DNA of 10,659 bases, from contig CAZCWX010000084.1 of the NCBI GenBank assembly GCA_964502465.1, forward strand, positions 1-10,659, in the 5' to 3' direction. Origin of the DNA: CAZCWX01 sp964502465 (GTDB lineage Bacteria; Desulfobacterota; Binatia; Bin18). This document shows positions 5,654 to 10,659 of the stretch, piece by piece (position 1 is the stretch's first letter; each line of letters opens with the position of its first letter). Below the pieces are notes generated by a model. The model searched no databases, was not told where the DNA came from, and saw only the letters and a program-made list of their open reading frames with translations. The position numbers were made by a program, and so were the translations under genes.

Positions 5654-7042
5654 TCACTTCTCAACTTCGTGTTCTTGGCGTTCGTCAGTAGTCTTTTCAG
5701 CCGTACGGCCGCTCTCGGCTGCGGGCTGAGCGTCCTGGCCAACTGCCGTGACCCTCCTAAGCCTACTCTCGGCTGCCGTCTCGTGGGTAATGAGGCGAGC
5801 GCCACGCTGCAGCGTACAATACGCCCACGCCCACTGAATCATCACTAAGAGGCGGTTTTCGAATCCGATGAGGAAATAGATGTGGACGATTAACCACACT
5901 ACCCATGCGATGAAGCCCGTGAGCTGAATGCGGCGCAGGACGGCTACTGCCCGAGCCCGGCCGATCGTTGCCATACTCCCGCGATCTTTATACGCGAAAG
6001 GTTCGTAAGGCTGTCCGATACCTACTCGCCGAATATTGGCCGCAGTCGCACGCCCCTGTTGAATCGCTACCGTTGCCACGCCCGGAAGGAGACGGCCGGT
6101 GGCGGGATCATTAAGGGCAGCGAGGTCGCCGATGACAAACACCTCCGGATGGCCTTTGATGGTAAGATCCGGCTCGACCAAGACTCGACCGGCGCGATCA
6201 AGAGGAACACCGAGTGTCTGCGCGAGAGGTGAGGCGGTAACCCCTGCAGCCCACAACACTGTGTATGTTGCAGTACGCTTGTCGGTGAGTATAACCGCGT
6301 CCGGCTCAATCCCCGTGACCGGGGTGTTTGTTCTGACCTCCACGCCAAGGCGTTTAAGGTCTTCTGCGGCTCGTAGGGCAAGCGCCTCTGAGAATGTCGG
6401 AAGGATACGGGGACCGGCTTCCAGCAGGATGATTCTTGCCTGGGTGGGATCAATCGAGCGGAAATCCCGCACCATGGTGTAGGTTGCAATTTCAGCAAGT
6501 GCCCCAACTAGCTCTACCCCTGTGGGGCCACCACCAACCACTACAAAAGTGAGCAGTGCGTTACGGATCTCAGGGGCGGTCTCGCGCTCAGCCGCCTCAA
6601 AAGCCAGGAGCACACGCCGGCGGATTTCCAGCGCATCTTCAAGGCTCTTGAGACCAGGGGCCAGCGTCTCCCAGGCGTCATGCCCAAAATAAGAGTGACG
6701 CGCACCGGTGGCGAGAACCAGATAATCATAGGACAGGTGACTCCCATCCTCCAGCACTACTGCACGCTGGGCCAAGTTGATCGCCGTTGCTTCGGCGAGG
6801 AGTACAATCGTGTTGGCTTGCCGGCGTAAAATCGACCGGATAGGGGCAGCAATATCCGCTGGTGACAGCGCAGCGGTGGCAACCTGATACAATAGCGGCT
6901 GAAACAGGTGATAGTTACGGCGATCGATCACAGTGACGCGCACAGGCCGGCGCTTCAACGCTTTGGCAGTGTATAGCCCAGCGAAGCCACCCCCGACAAT
7001 GACGACGTGGGGAATGGACGAGTGAGGTTTCCTCTGATCCAT
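5654..7042 (-). CDS. ndh: Type II NADH dehydrogenase (NDH-2), membrane-bound flavoprotein
   Basis: Non-proton-pumping NADH:quinone oxidoreductase that passes electrons from NADH through FAD to the quinone pool at the inner face of the membrane. The 462-residue product has the N-terminal FAD dinucleotide motif (VVIVGGGFAGLY, residues 13-24) and NYHLFQPLLYQVAT (43-56), characteristic of NDH-2. LVLATGA follows at 108-114, then the second dinucleotide motif for NADH (FVVVGGGPTGVELVGALAE, 166-184), the FAD-binding VFVIGDLA (301-308) and the quinone-site AIQQGRATAANIRR (326-339). The C-terminal region has a hydrophobic helix (FIAWVVWLIVHIYFLIGFEN, 377-396) that probably anchors it to the membrane. 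The tail after about residue 425 is polar and not conserved. Two tiny membrane ORFs lie directly upstream on the same strand, suggesting co-transcription. It is unrelated in function to the Cas genes. Confidence 0.93.
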   Translation of the reverse strand: MDQRKPHSSIPHVVIVGGGFAGLYTAKALKRRPVRVTVIDRRNYHLFQPLLYQVATAALSPADIAAPIRSILRRQANTIVLLAEATAINLAQRAVVLEDGSHLSYDYLVLATGARHSYFGHDAWETLAPGLKSLEDALEIRRRVLLAFEAAERETAPEIRNALLTFVVVGGGPTGVELVGALAEIATYTMVRDFRSIDPTQARIILLEAGPRILPTFSEALALRAAEDLKRLGVEVRTNTPVTGIEPDAVILTDKRTATYTVLWAAGVTASPLAQTLGVPLDRAGRVLVEPDLTIKGHPEVFVIGDLAALNDPATGRLLPGVATVAIQQGRATAANIRRVGIGQPYEPFAYKDRGSMATIGRARAVAVLRRIQLTGFIAWVVWLIVHIYFLIGFENRLLVMIQWAWAYCTLQRGARLITHETAAESRLRRVTAVGQDAQPAAESGRTAEKTTDERQEHEVEK

Positions 7043-7057
7043 GTTCCAGATTCAATC

Positions 7058-7321
7058 TTAGCGTGAGGAGATAGGGGTAAAAAAGAACGATGCCCGAGCA
7101 GGGGAGAGCGCGGATAGTTGAGAGCATATGACAAGTTTTTGCAGGCAGCTTCTCAACTGAGTCCGGAGGAGAGCAGCAACCCTTCGGGTTGAGTGAGGAT
7201 TGCAACGCGCGTGAGGTTGGCAGAAGTCCCAAATCTCGTGGCTGATTTTCCACACCACGTAGACGAAGATACCCATCGCTACCACAGCGGCAAGCGTCAA
7301 TCCCATATATACCTCAGGCAT
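7058..7321 (-). CDS. Small membrane protein ORF; 3' part contains a CRISPR-repeat-like insert
   Basis: Unrecognised 87-residue ORF upstream of ndh. It starts at an ATG (7321-7319) with AAAGGAG 9 nt before it on the - strand. The first 39 residues look like a real small single-pass membrane protein: MPEVYMGL, a hydrophobic segment (LTLAAVVAMGIFVYVVW, 8-24) and a polar tail. From residue 40 the sequence is Cys/Arg/Ser-rich and not protein-like, and its first 12 codons are read from the degenerate CRISPR repeat at 7170-7206. The original gene may have ended near residue 40 and been extended or replaced at its 3' end. The stop is 15 nt before the ndh start, and the start is 1 nt after the stop of the preceding tiny ORF. 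Confidence 0.5.
   Translation of the reverse strand: MPEVYMGLTLAAVVAMGIFVYVVWKISHEIWDFCQPHARCNPHSTRRVAALLRTQLRSCLQKLVICSQLSALSPARASFFFTPISSR
7116..7158. repeat. Short inverted repeat near the degenerate CRISPR repeat
   Basis: AGTTGAGA (7116-7123) and TCTCAACT (7151-7158) are exact inverted copies separated by 27 bp, just left of the repeat-like unit at 7170-7206. They may form a hairpin in the transcript of the small ORF. No function is known, and an 8-bp match could be chance. Confidence 0.35.
7170..7206 (+). repeat. Degenerate second copy of the CRISPR repeat
   Basis: About 30 of 37 positions match the solo repeat at 5465-5501 without gaps, in the same orientation. The 3' 24 nt (from TTCG to the end) differ at only two positions, so it ends GATTGCAAC instead of GATTGAAAC. 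The stem is shifted but kept (CAACCC, TTC loop, GGGTTG, 7177-7191). It lies 1.7 kb from the first copy, beyond ndh and inside a small - strand ORF. A similar 12-mer repeats at its right end: GTGAGGATTGCA (7193-7204) and GTGAGGTTGGCA (7211-7222). Confidence 0.7.
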
Positions 7322-7322
7322 G

Positions 7323-7433
7323 TTAGGTCTCCTTTAGCCGTTCAACCTCGGCAGTGATGCGTCGGTCGATGTGAAATAAAGCAATCGCCAGGCCCATAAA
7401 GGCTATAATTCCTGTTGCGAAGACATTACACAA
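7323..7433 (-). CDS. Tiny membrane peptide ORF upstream of the small ORF and ndh
   Basis: Unrecognised ORF ending at TAA (7325-7323), one nucleotide before the next ATG. Its last codons (CTA AAG GAG ACC TAA) carry the ribosome binding site of the next ORF, a layout typical of coupled genes. The reading is a hydrophobic segment followed by an amphipathic, charged tail (HIDRRITAEVERLKET), which looks like a genuine membrane micro-protein. The start is uncertain: TTG at 7433 gives 36 residues, ATG at 7397 gives 24, and neither has a convincing Shine-Dalgarno. It could be the remnant of a longer gene. Confidence 0.4.
   Translation of the reverse strand: MCNVFATGIIAFMGLAIALFHIDRRITAEVERLKET
7404..7409 (+). 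promoter_or_regulatory. Candidate -10 box for the EthD-SDR unit
   Basis: A perfect TATAAT lies about 65 nt before the EthD start on the + strand. No convincing -35 hexamer is found 16-18 bp upstream. The box lies within the tiny - strand ORF at 7323-7433, so it may be coincidental. Confidence 0.25.
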
Positions 7434-7473
7434 TGAAGTATGGTGCAGGCAGCATTTTCAAGGAGGGAACAGC

Positions 7474-8163
7474 ATGATCAAAATCTTCGCCCTGCTGCCG
7501 AAGAAGCCGGATATCAGCGACGAACAATTCCATCGCCATTGGCGTGAGGTGCATGCACCGCTCGCGTTACGCATCAAAACCCTCAAGCGCTATGTGCAGA
7601 GTCATCGCCTGCCGCAGTCGATCAGTGGATTTGCCGCTTCCCCCTATGAAGGAGTGGCAGAGGTGTGGTTTGATTCCGTAGAGACAGCGACAGGCTTGCG
7701 AACGAACCCCGACTACCTGAACGGCGCGTATACAGATGAGCCGAACTTCATCGATACCGCAGGCCTGACGTTTCTACTCACGCGGGAGAATGTGGTGGTT
7801 GCGGGCCCTGCATGCGCAAAAGACACGCCTGCAGTGAAAGGACTATTCCTCGTCAAACGCAAGCCCGGTCTGAGCGTCGCTGAGTTCCAGGACTACTGGC
7901 GTACCAAGCATGCGCCGCTGGTGCCAAGGACACCCCACTTACTCCGCTATGTGCAGTGCCACGTGCTACCAGAAACCTATGAGTCTGACACCCCGCCTGC
8001 CTATGATGGGGTCGCAGAGTTGTGGTGGCCGAATCTGGCAACGTTTCAGGAATCCTGGGCATCCCCAGAGTTGCAAGTCGAGCAGTTGAACGACGCGCGC
8101 AACTTTGTCGGTTCAGGCTCGACAGCGTTTCTGGCTGAGGAATTCCGCGTGATCTGGCCGTAG
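7474..8163 (+). CDS. EthD-like protein with two tandem EthD domains
   Basis: The 229-residue product contains two copies of the EthD dimeric alpha/beta-barrel domain, at about 1-105 and 120-225. The halves align by eye: EQFHRHWREVHAPLALR and KRYVQSHRLPQ in the first match AEFQDYWRTKHAPLVPR and LRYVQCHVLPE in the second, and YEGVAEVWF matches YDGVAELWW. The HAPL histidine is kept in both. Single EthD domains normally pair as dimers, so this protein probably forms the dimer-like unit within one chain. EthD proteins are small cytosolic proteins found beside oxidative catabolism genes; their exact reaction is mostly unknown. A strong AAGGAGG (7460-7466) precedes the ATG. The gene is followed after 37 nt by an SDR oxidoreductase, probably in the same transcript and acting in the same small-molecule pathway. 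Confidence 0.88.
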   Translation: MIKIFALLPKKPDISDEQFHRHWREVHAPLALRIKTLKRYVQSHRLPQSISGFAASPYEGVAEVWFDSVETATGLRTNPDYLNGAYTDEPNFIDTAGLTFLLTRENVVVAGPACAKDTPAVKGLFLVKRKPGLSVAEFQDYWRTKHAPLVPRTPHLLRYVQCHVLPETYESDTPPAYDGVAELWWPNLATFQESWASPELQVEQLNDARNFVGSGSTAFLAEEFRVIWP

Positions 8164-8200
8164 TGTGCAATCCGTTGTACTGCCAACAAAGGAGAGAGAT

Positions 8201-8986
8201 ATGGCACAACTACAGGGACGCGTCGCATTGATTACCGGGGCCGCGCGAGGACAGGGCCTTGCCGCCGCACGCCGATTTGCGGCAGAGGGAGCACGGATCG
8301 TGGTGAACGATCTGGATGCGGCATCAGTCAAGGCGGCAGTTGAGGCACTCCGCGCTGCAGGAGGCGAAGCGGTAGAGGCCGTTGGAGATGTATCGGTCTC
8401 GGCGGATGTTCGCCGTGTCCTGGCAATCGCCAAAGACACGTTTGGTGGTCTCGACATGCTGTACAACAATGCCGGCATCGGCTATTCGGCGACGAAGCGG
8501 TTCGGTGTGGCAATGAGTGATGTGGTCTCCTGTACAGAAGAGGACTGGCACCGGATTCTCGATATCAACATTGGCGGCGTATTTCTCTTCTGCAAATATG
8601 GCATTCCGTTGTTGCTCGAACGAGGTGGAGGAGTCATCCTTAATACAGCCTCGATCGCGGCGTTGCGTGGTGGTCAAGATGCCCATGCCTATACTGCCAC
8701 GAAAGGTGCAGTCCTCGCTCTCACCCGAGCCATTGCGGTGACATACGGACCACAGGGCATTCGTGCGAACACTTTGTGTCCAGGCGTGATTGACACTGAG
8801 ATGATCCATGAGACATTGATCGAGCACGAAAATATTCGTACTGCCCTTGCGCGGAATACTCCCTTGCGGCGAGTTGGCACAGCCGAAGACATCGCTGACG
8901 TTGCGCTCTTCTTGGTGAGCGATGCGTCACGCTTCATCACTGGGGAGGCGTTTGCCGTCGATGGCGGGCTTATCCAGCGTGTCTGA
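8201..8986 (+). CDS. Short-chain dehydrogenase/reductase (SDR), classical type
   Basis: NAD(P)-dependent alcohol/ketone oxidoreductase of 261 residues. It has the cofactor motif TGAARGQG (12-19) and an acidic residue at the end of beta-2 (VVNDLDA, 34-40), which favours NAD(H). The NNAG motif is at 89-92, the catalytic set is Ser151, Tyr164 and Lys168 (AHAYTATKGA), PG at 194-195, and the C-terminal FAVDGGL is at 251-257. The start is ATG at 8201, with AAAGGAGAG at 8188-8196; a longer in-frame reading from 8165 has no support. The substrate cannot be told from sequence, but the EthD gene just upstream suggests a catabolic or secondary-metabolite pathway. The gene converges with the next one, with only 8 nt between stops. 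Confidence 0.92.
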   Translation: MAQLQGRVALITGAARGQGLAAARRFAAEGARIVVNDLDAASVKAAVEALRAAGGEAVEAVGDVSVSADVRRVLAIAKDTFGGLDMLYNNAGIGYSATKRFGVAMSDVVSCTEEDWHRILDINIGGVFLFCKYGIPLLLERGGGVILNTASIAALRGGQDAHAYTATKGAVLALTRAIAVTYGPQGIRANTLCPGVIDTEMIHETLIEHENIRTALARNTPLRRVGTAEDIADVALFLVSDASRFITGEAFAVDGGLIQRV

Positions 8987-8994
8987 TGTGTCTG

Positions 8995-9384
8995 TCATGC
9001 TTCGTCCTTGGGGGAAGTTTTTCCGAGGAGGTACCCTGCGATCGTTCCCAGTAACCCAACCATCGGAGCAATCTGATCTTGCGAGTATCCTGCAGTAATG
9101 AGGAAGAGTCCCGCGACGATCACCAATGTCAGACCGACCATGCGGGTGGAATGAGTCTCCCACCCCTTCGCCATTTTGAGCATCACCAGCACCTGCAACC
9201 CGATCAGGAGCACGCCAAAGAGCAAGACCCCGACACTTAAATATATTTCTGTGCTTGTGCGTCCGCTATGCTCAGGGAGTTGCTGGGCATAGCTTGCGCT
9301 CGCTGCAGTCAAGAGCGCGGCCCCTGTGACAAGAGCCGAGAGGTGCGCGCCCTTCCTCTTCTCTTGTGAGTTCTTTCCTCTCAT
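8995..9384 (-). CDS. Small exported/membrane protein with signal peptide and three helices
   Basis: Unrecognised 129-residue protein. It has a positively charged N-terminus (MRGKNSQEKRKG), a hydrophobic stretch (about 15-30) ending ASASYAQQ, a good signal-peptidase site after residue 33. Three likely membrane segments follow: 47-70 (with LLFGVLLIGLQVLVML), 81-99 (RMVGLTLVIVAGLFLITAG) and 105-122 (IAPMVGLLGTIAGYLLGK). It ends in a short charged tail. GGAAGG lies upstream on the - strand. It follows the HTH/zinc-ribbon gene by 18 nt on the same strand, so the two probably share a transcript. There is no catalytic motif; structural, holin-like or stress roles are all possible. Confidence 0.7.
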   Translation of the reverse strand: MRGKNSQEKRKGAHLSALVTGAALLTAASASYAQQLPEHSGRTSTEIYLSVGVLLFGVLLIGLQVLVMLKMAKGWETHSTRMVGLTLVIVAGLFLITAGYSQDQIAPMVGLLGTIAGYLLGKTSPKDEA

Positions 9385-9402
9385 CGTGCCGGCCTTCCCT
9401 TC

Positions 9403-9681
9403 CTAAGTGCTGATAATCTCCACCAAGGGATCGTCGATCCAGGTGCCTTTACAGTGGGGACATTTGCCTGGTTTGGTCATCTTTTCGGTGGAGAACGTAA
9501 AGTCGCAATTGCGGCAGGTGGCAGGATGAATCTTCAGACGGTGCGCTGACTTTTTCAGTGTTCTCATCAAGTGTTTCAGGTCGCTTTCAACATCTTTGGG
9601 TGAGACCTCGAACTCTCTGGCGAGGTCCGCCACCTTCCTGGGTTTATCGAGCAGAATTGTAACCAAGTCTTTTCTGAACAT
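9403..9681 (-). CDS. Predicted transcriptional regulator, HTH fused to zinc ribbon (COG3357-like)
   Basis: The 92-residue protein has a winged-helix-like N-terminal part (about 1-48: KDLVTILLDKPRKVADLA, then VSPKDVESDLKHLMRTLKK) and a C-terminal zinc ribbon with cysteines C56, C59, C74 and C77 (CRNC and CPHC). This layout matches the small HTH plus Zn-ribbon family seen in archaea and some bacteria, thought to regulate transcription; targets are unknown. It ends 18 nt before the small membrane protein gene, which it may control. The HEPN/MNT genes upstream on the same strand stop 48 nt before its start. Confidence 0.8.
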   Translation of the reverse strand: MFRKDLVTILLDKPRKVADLAREFEVSPKDVESDLKHLMRTLKKSAHRLKIHPATCRNCDFTFSTEKMTKPGKCPHCKGTWIDDPLVEIIST

Positions 9682-9729
9682 GCCAGTTTCTTCTCTTTTC
9701 TGATTCTTGGCTTAAATGAAGATGGGCAC

Positions 9730-10167
9730 TTATGGCAGATGCTTGTGACTTCTGATCATTCCGGTAGCCCATGCCACTATGCTATCAGCCAGACGAATCG
9801 CTTCGGCCACTTGGGGAGGCGTGATCTCTTCGTCATAGCCAGGATAGCGAGCCTCAACCGCATAAGGAGTCAAAGCCCCAGCCTCAGCAACATCTGGAGG
9901 CGCTACGAGTCCACTTTGTGTCATGATCTCTAGCAGTGCTTCAATATCATGATCAGGTATGAATGGAAATTCGATCTCGCGATGCCGAAGAACGGCTTTC
10001 AATGCCTTTTCAGCCGCTTGCTGGGCGTGGAAGCAGACCTGCTCAGGCAGGACGTCATCGCGGCCTTTGCCCAGACGAGCCAAGTTCAGATCGCTCTCGG
10101 CATGCGCCAACCACTCTTCCGGCGATCCCGGCTTTGACCGCCTGCGGCGTCTACCCCTCGGCTTCAT
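9730..10167 (-). CDS. HEPN domain protein, partner of the MNT nucleotidyltransferase
   Basis: The 145-residue protein has the helical HEPN pattern of the COG2250 type: EEWLAHAESDLNLAR (17-31), VCFHAQQAAEKALKAVL (44-60), PDHDIEALL (71-79) and YAVEARYPGYDE (102-113). HEPN proteins next to MNT proteins form two-gene modules, several of them toxin-antitoxin pairs in which HEPN is an RNase and MNT inactivates it by adding AMP. I see no clear R-x4-6-H RNase motif here, so toxicity is uncertain. The N-terminus is an unusual arginine run (RGRRRRRSK). The start overlaps the end of the MNT gene by 17 nt, showing tight coupling. Confidence 0.85.
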   Translation of the reverse strand: MKPRGRRRRRSKPGSPEEWLAHAESDLNLARLGKGRDDVLPEQVCFHAQQAAEKALKAVLRHREIEFPFIPDHDIEALLEIMTQSGLVAPPDVAEAGALTPYAVEARYPGYDEEITPPQVAEAIRLADSIVAWATGMIRSHKHLP

Positions 10168-10489
10168 AGACTACCCGTCCATGTCGGACTGCCTCTCGGT
10201 AGACCAGGCCCGGTTGATCTGCCAGTTCCTGCAGACGCTTTTCCGGGATAACCAGGATATCCATAGGCATAGTAATCCCCCGTAGCGCGCGCCGAATACG
10301 CACACTTTCCTTGCGACTGCTTTCAACCTCGTTCCCCGTCACCACCAGAATGTCCACGTCACTATGAATATCCGGTTTACCCACGACAACAGAACCAAAC
10401 AGGATCACTTTGCGCGGTTGTGCCACACTGACAATTCGTTTAACCGCCGCCTCAATTTTCTCCGGTGTAATAGCCCAGGACACGCTCAT
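10151..10489 (-). CDS. MNT-type minimal nucleotidyltransferase, probable antitoxin
   Basis: The 112-residue protein has the polymerase-beta-like nucleotidyltransferase motif GS-x10-DxD: G32 S33, then D44 and D46 (in LFGSVVVGKPD and HSDVDILVV), with a likely third acidic residue at D77 (MPMDILVI). These bind metal and NTP. In HEPN/MNT modules this protein can modify and neutralise the HEPN partner. The start is taken at ATG 10489-10487, preceded by GGAG at a 6-nt spacing; a GTG 12 nt upstream is also in frame but less likely. The ATG lies 2 nt after the stop of the upstream gene, and the 3' end overlaps the HEPN gene. Confidence 0.88.
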   Translation of the reverse strand: MSVSWAITPEKIEAAVKRIVSVAQPRKVILFGSVVVGKPDIHSDVDILVVTGNEVESSRKESVRIRRALRGITMPMDILVIPEKRLQELADQPGLVYREAVRHGRVVYEAEG

Positions 10490-10491
10490 GA

Positions 10492-10659
10492 TTAACTCCA
10501 CCGATCTGGCTCATGTGAGATTCGGTCAAGAGTTGCTAAGGTAATCTCCTCACCCAGTTTTTTGTTATCGGGCAGACCTGTCAAGAATTGAATCTCGCTA
10601 GGAAGGTCTGCTTGTGGTTCGGGCTCACCTGCTGGTAACAAAATAGATAGGCTGCCAAA
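10492..10659 (-). CDS. C-terminal end of an unknown gene, cut by the window edge
   Basis: A reading frame open from the right edge to TAA (10494-10492), giving 55 residues of a C-terminus. Segments such as EIQFLTGLPDNKKLGEEITL and LDRISHEPDRWS look like a real protein; the composition is mixed and there are no membrane segments. I do not recognise the family. Its stop is 2 nt before the MNT start, so it is probably the first visible gene of the same operon and could be a third component of that module. Confidence 0.6.
   Translation of the reverse strand, partial: FGSLSILLPAGEPEPQADLPSEIQFLTGLPDNKKLGEEITLATLDRISHEPDRWS

Noticed and set aside
8324..8827. A 167-codon open frame on the - strand inside the SDR gene
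   Set aside because: It is antisense to a complete SDR with all catalytic motifs, and shows no protein-family features.

Overview
The window is from a bacterial chromosome. There is no rRNA, tRNA or phage structural gene, so the organism cannot be named. GC-rich genes, a type II NADH dehydrogenase, EthD and SDR genes, REP-like hairpins and a HEPN/MNT pair would suit an environmental proteobacterium or a relative (Desulfobacterota, Binatota or Tectomicrobia type); this is only a guess.

Left part (1-5501, + strand): the 3' end of a type I-C CRISPR-Cas operon in the order cas8c (csd1), cas7c (csd2), cas4, cas1, cas2, then a leader-like stretch and one CRISPR repeat. cas3 and cas5c would lie upstream, outside the window. 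The locus is damaged at three points. cas8c is frameshifted by an exact 14-bp tandem duplication (665-692). cas1 is cut by a 128-bp hairpin-bearing insertion with a possible 4-bp target duplication (4246-4377). The array consists of one repeat (5465-5501) with no spacer-repeat unit after it. Removing the 14 bp and the 128 bp in silico restores full-length Cas8c and Cas1 reading frames. The cas1 insertion also creates an ATGA stop/start overlap, so the gene could still yield two Cas1 pieces, with all catalytic residues in the second. The internal small-subunit gene (cas11c) inside cas8c keeps a strong ribosome binding site and lies after the frameshift. cas7, cas4 and cas2 are intact, and Cas7 carries a large extra charged segment.

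Middle (5502-7433, - strand): a type II NADH dehydrogenase (ndh) preceded by two tiny membrane-protein ORFs that overlap or abut. A second, degenerate copy of the CRISPR repeat is embedded in one of these small ORFs, 1.7 kb from the first.

Right part: an EthD-like tandem-domain gene and an SDR oxidoreductase form a short + strand unit (7474-8986). Facing it is a - strand cluster: the end of an unknown gene (running off the edge), an MNT nucleotidyltransferase, a HEPN protein, an HTH/zinc-ribbon regulator and a small exported or membrane protein. The MNT/HEPN pair is of the toxin-antitoxin or defence type.
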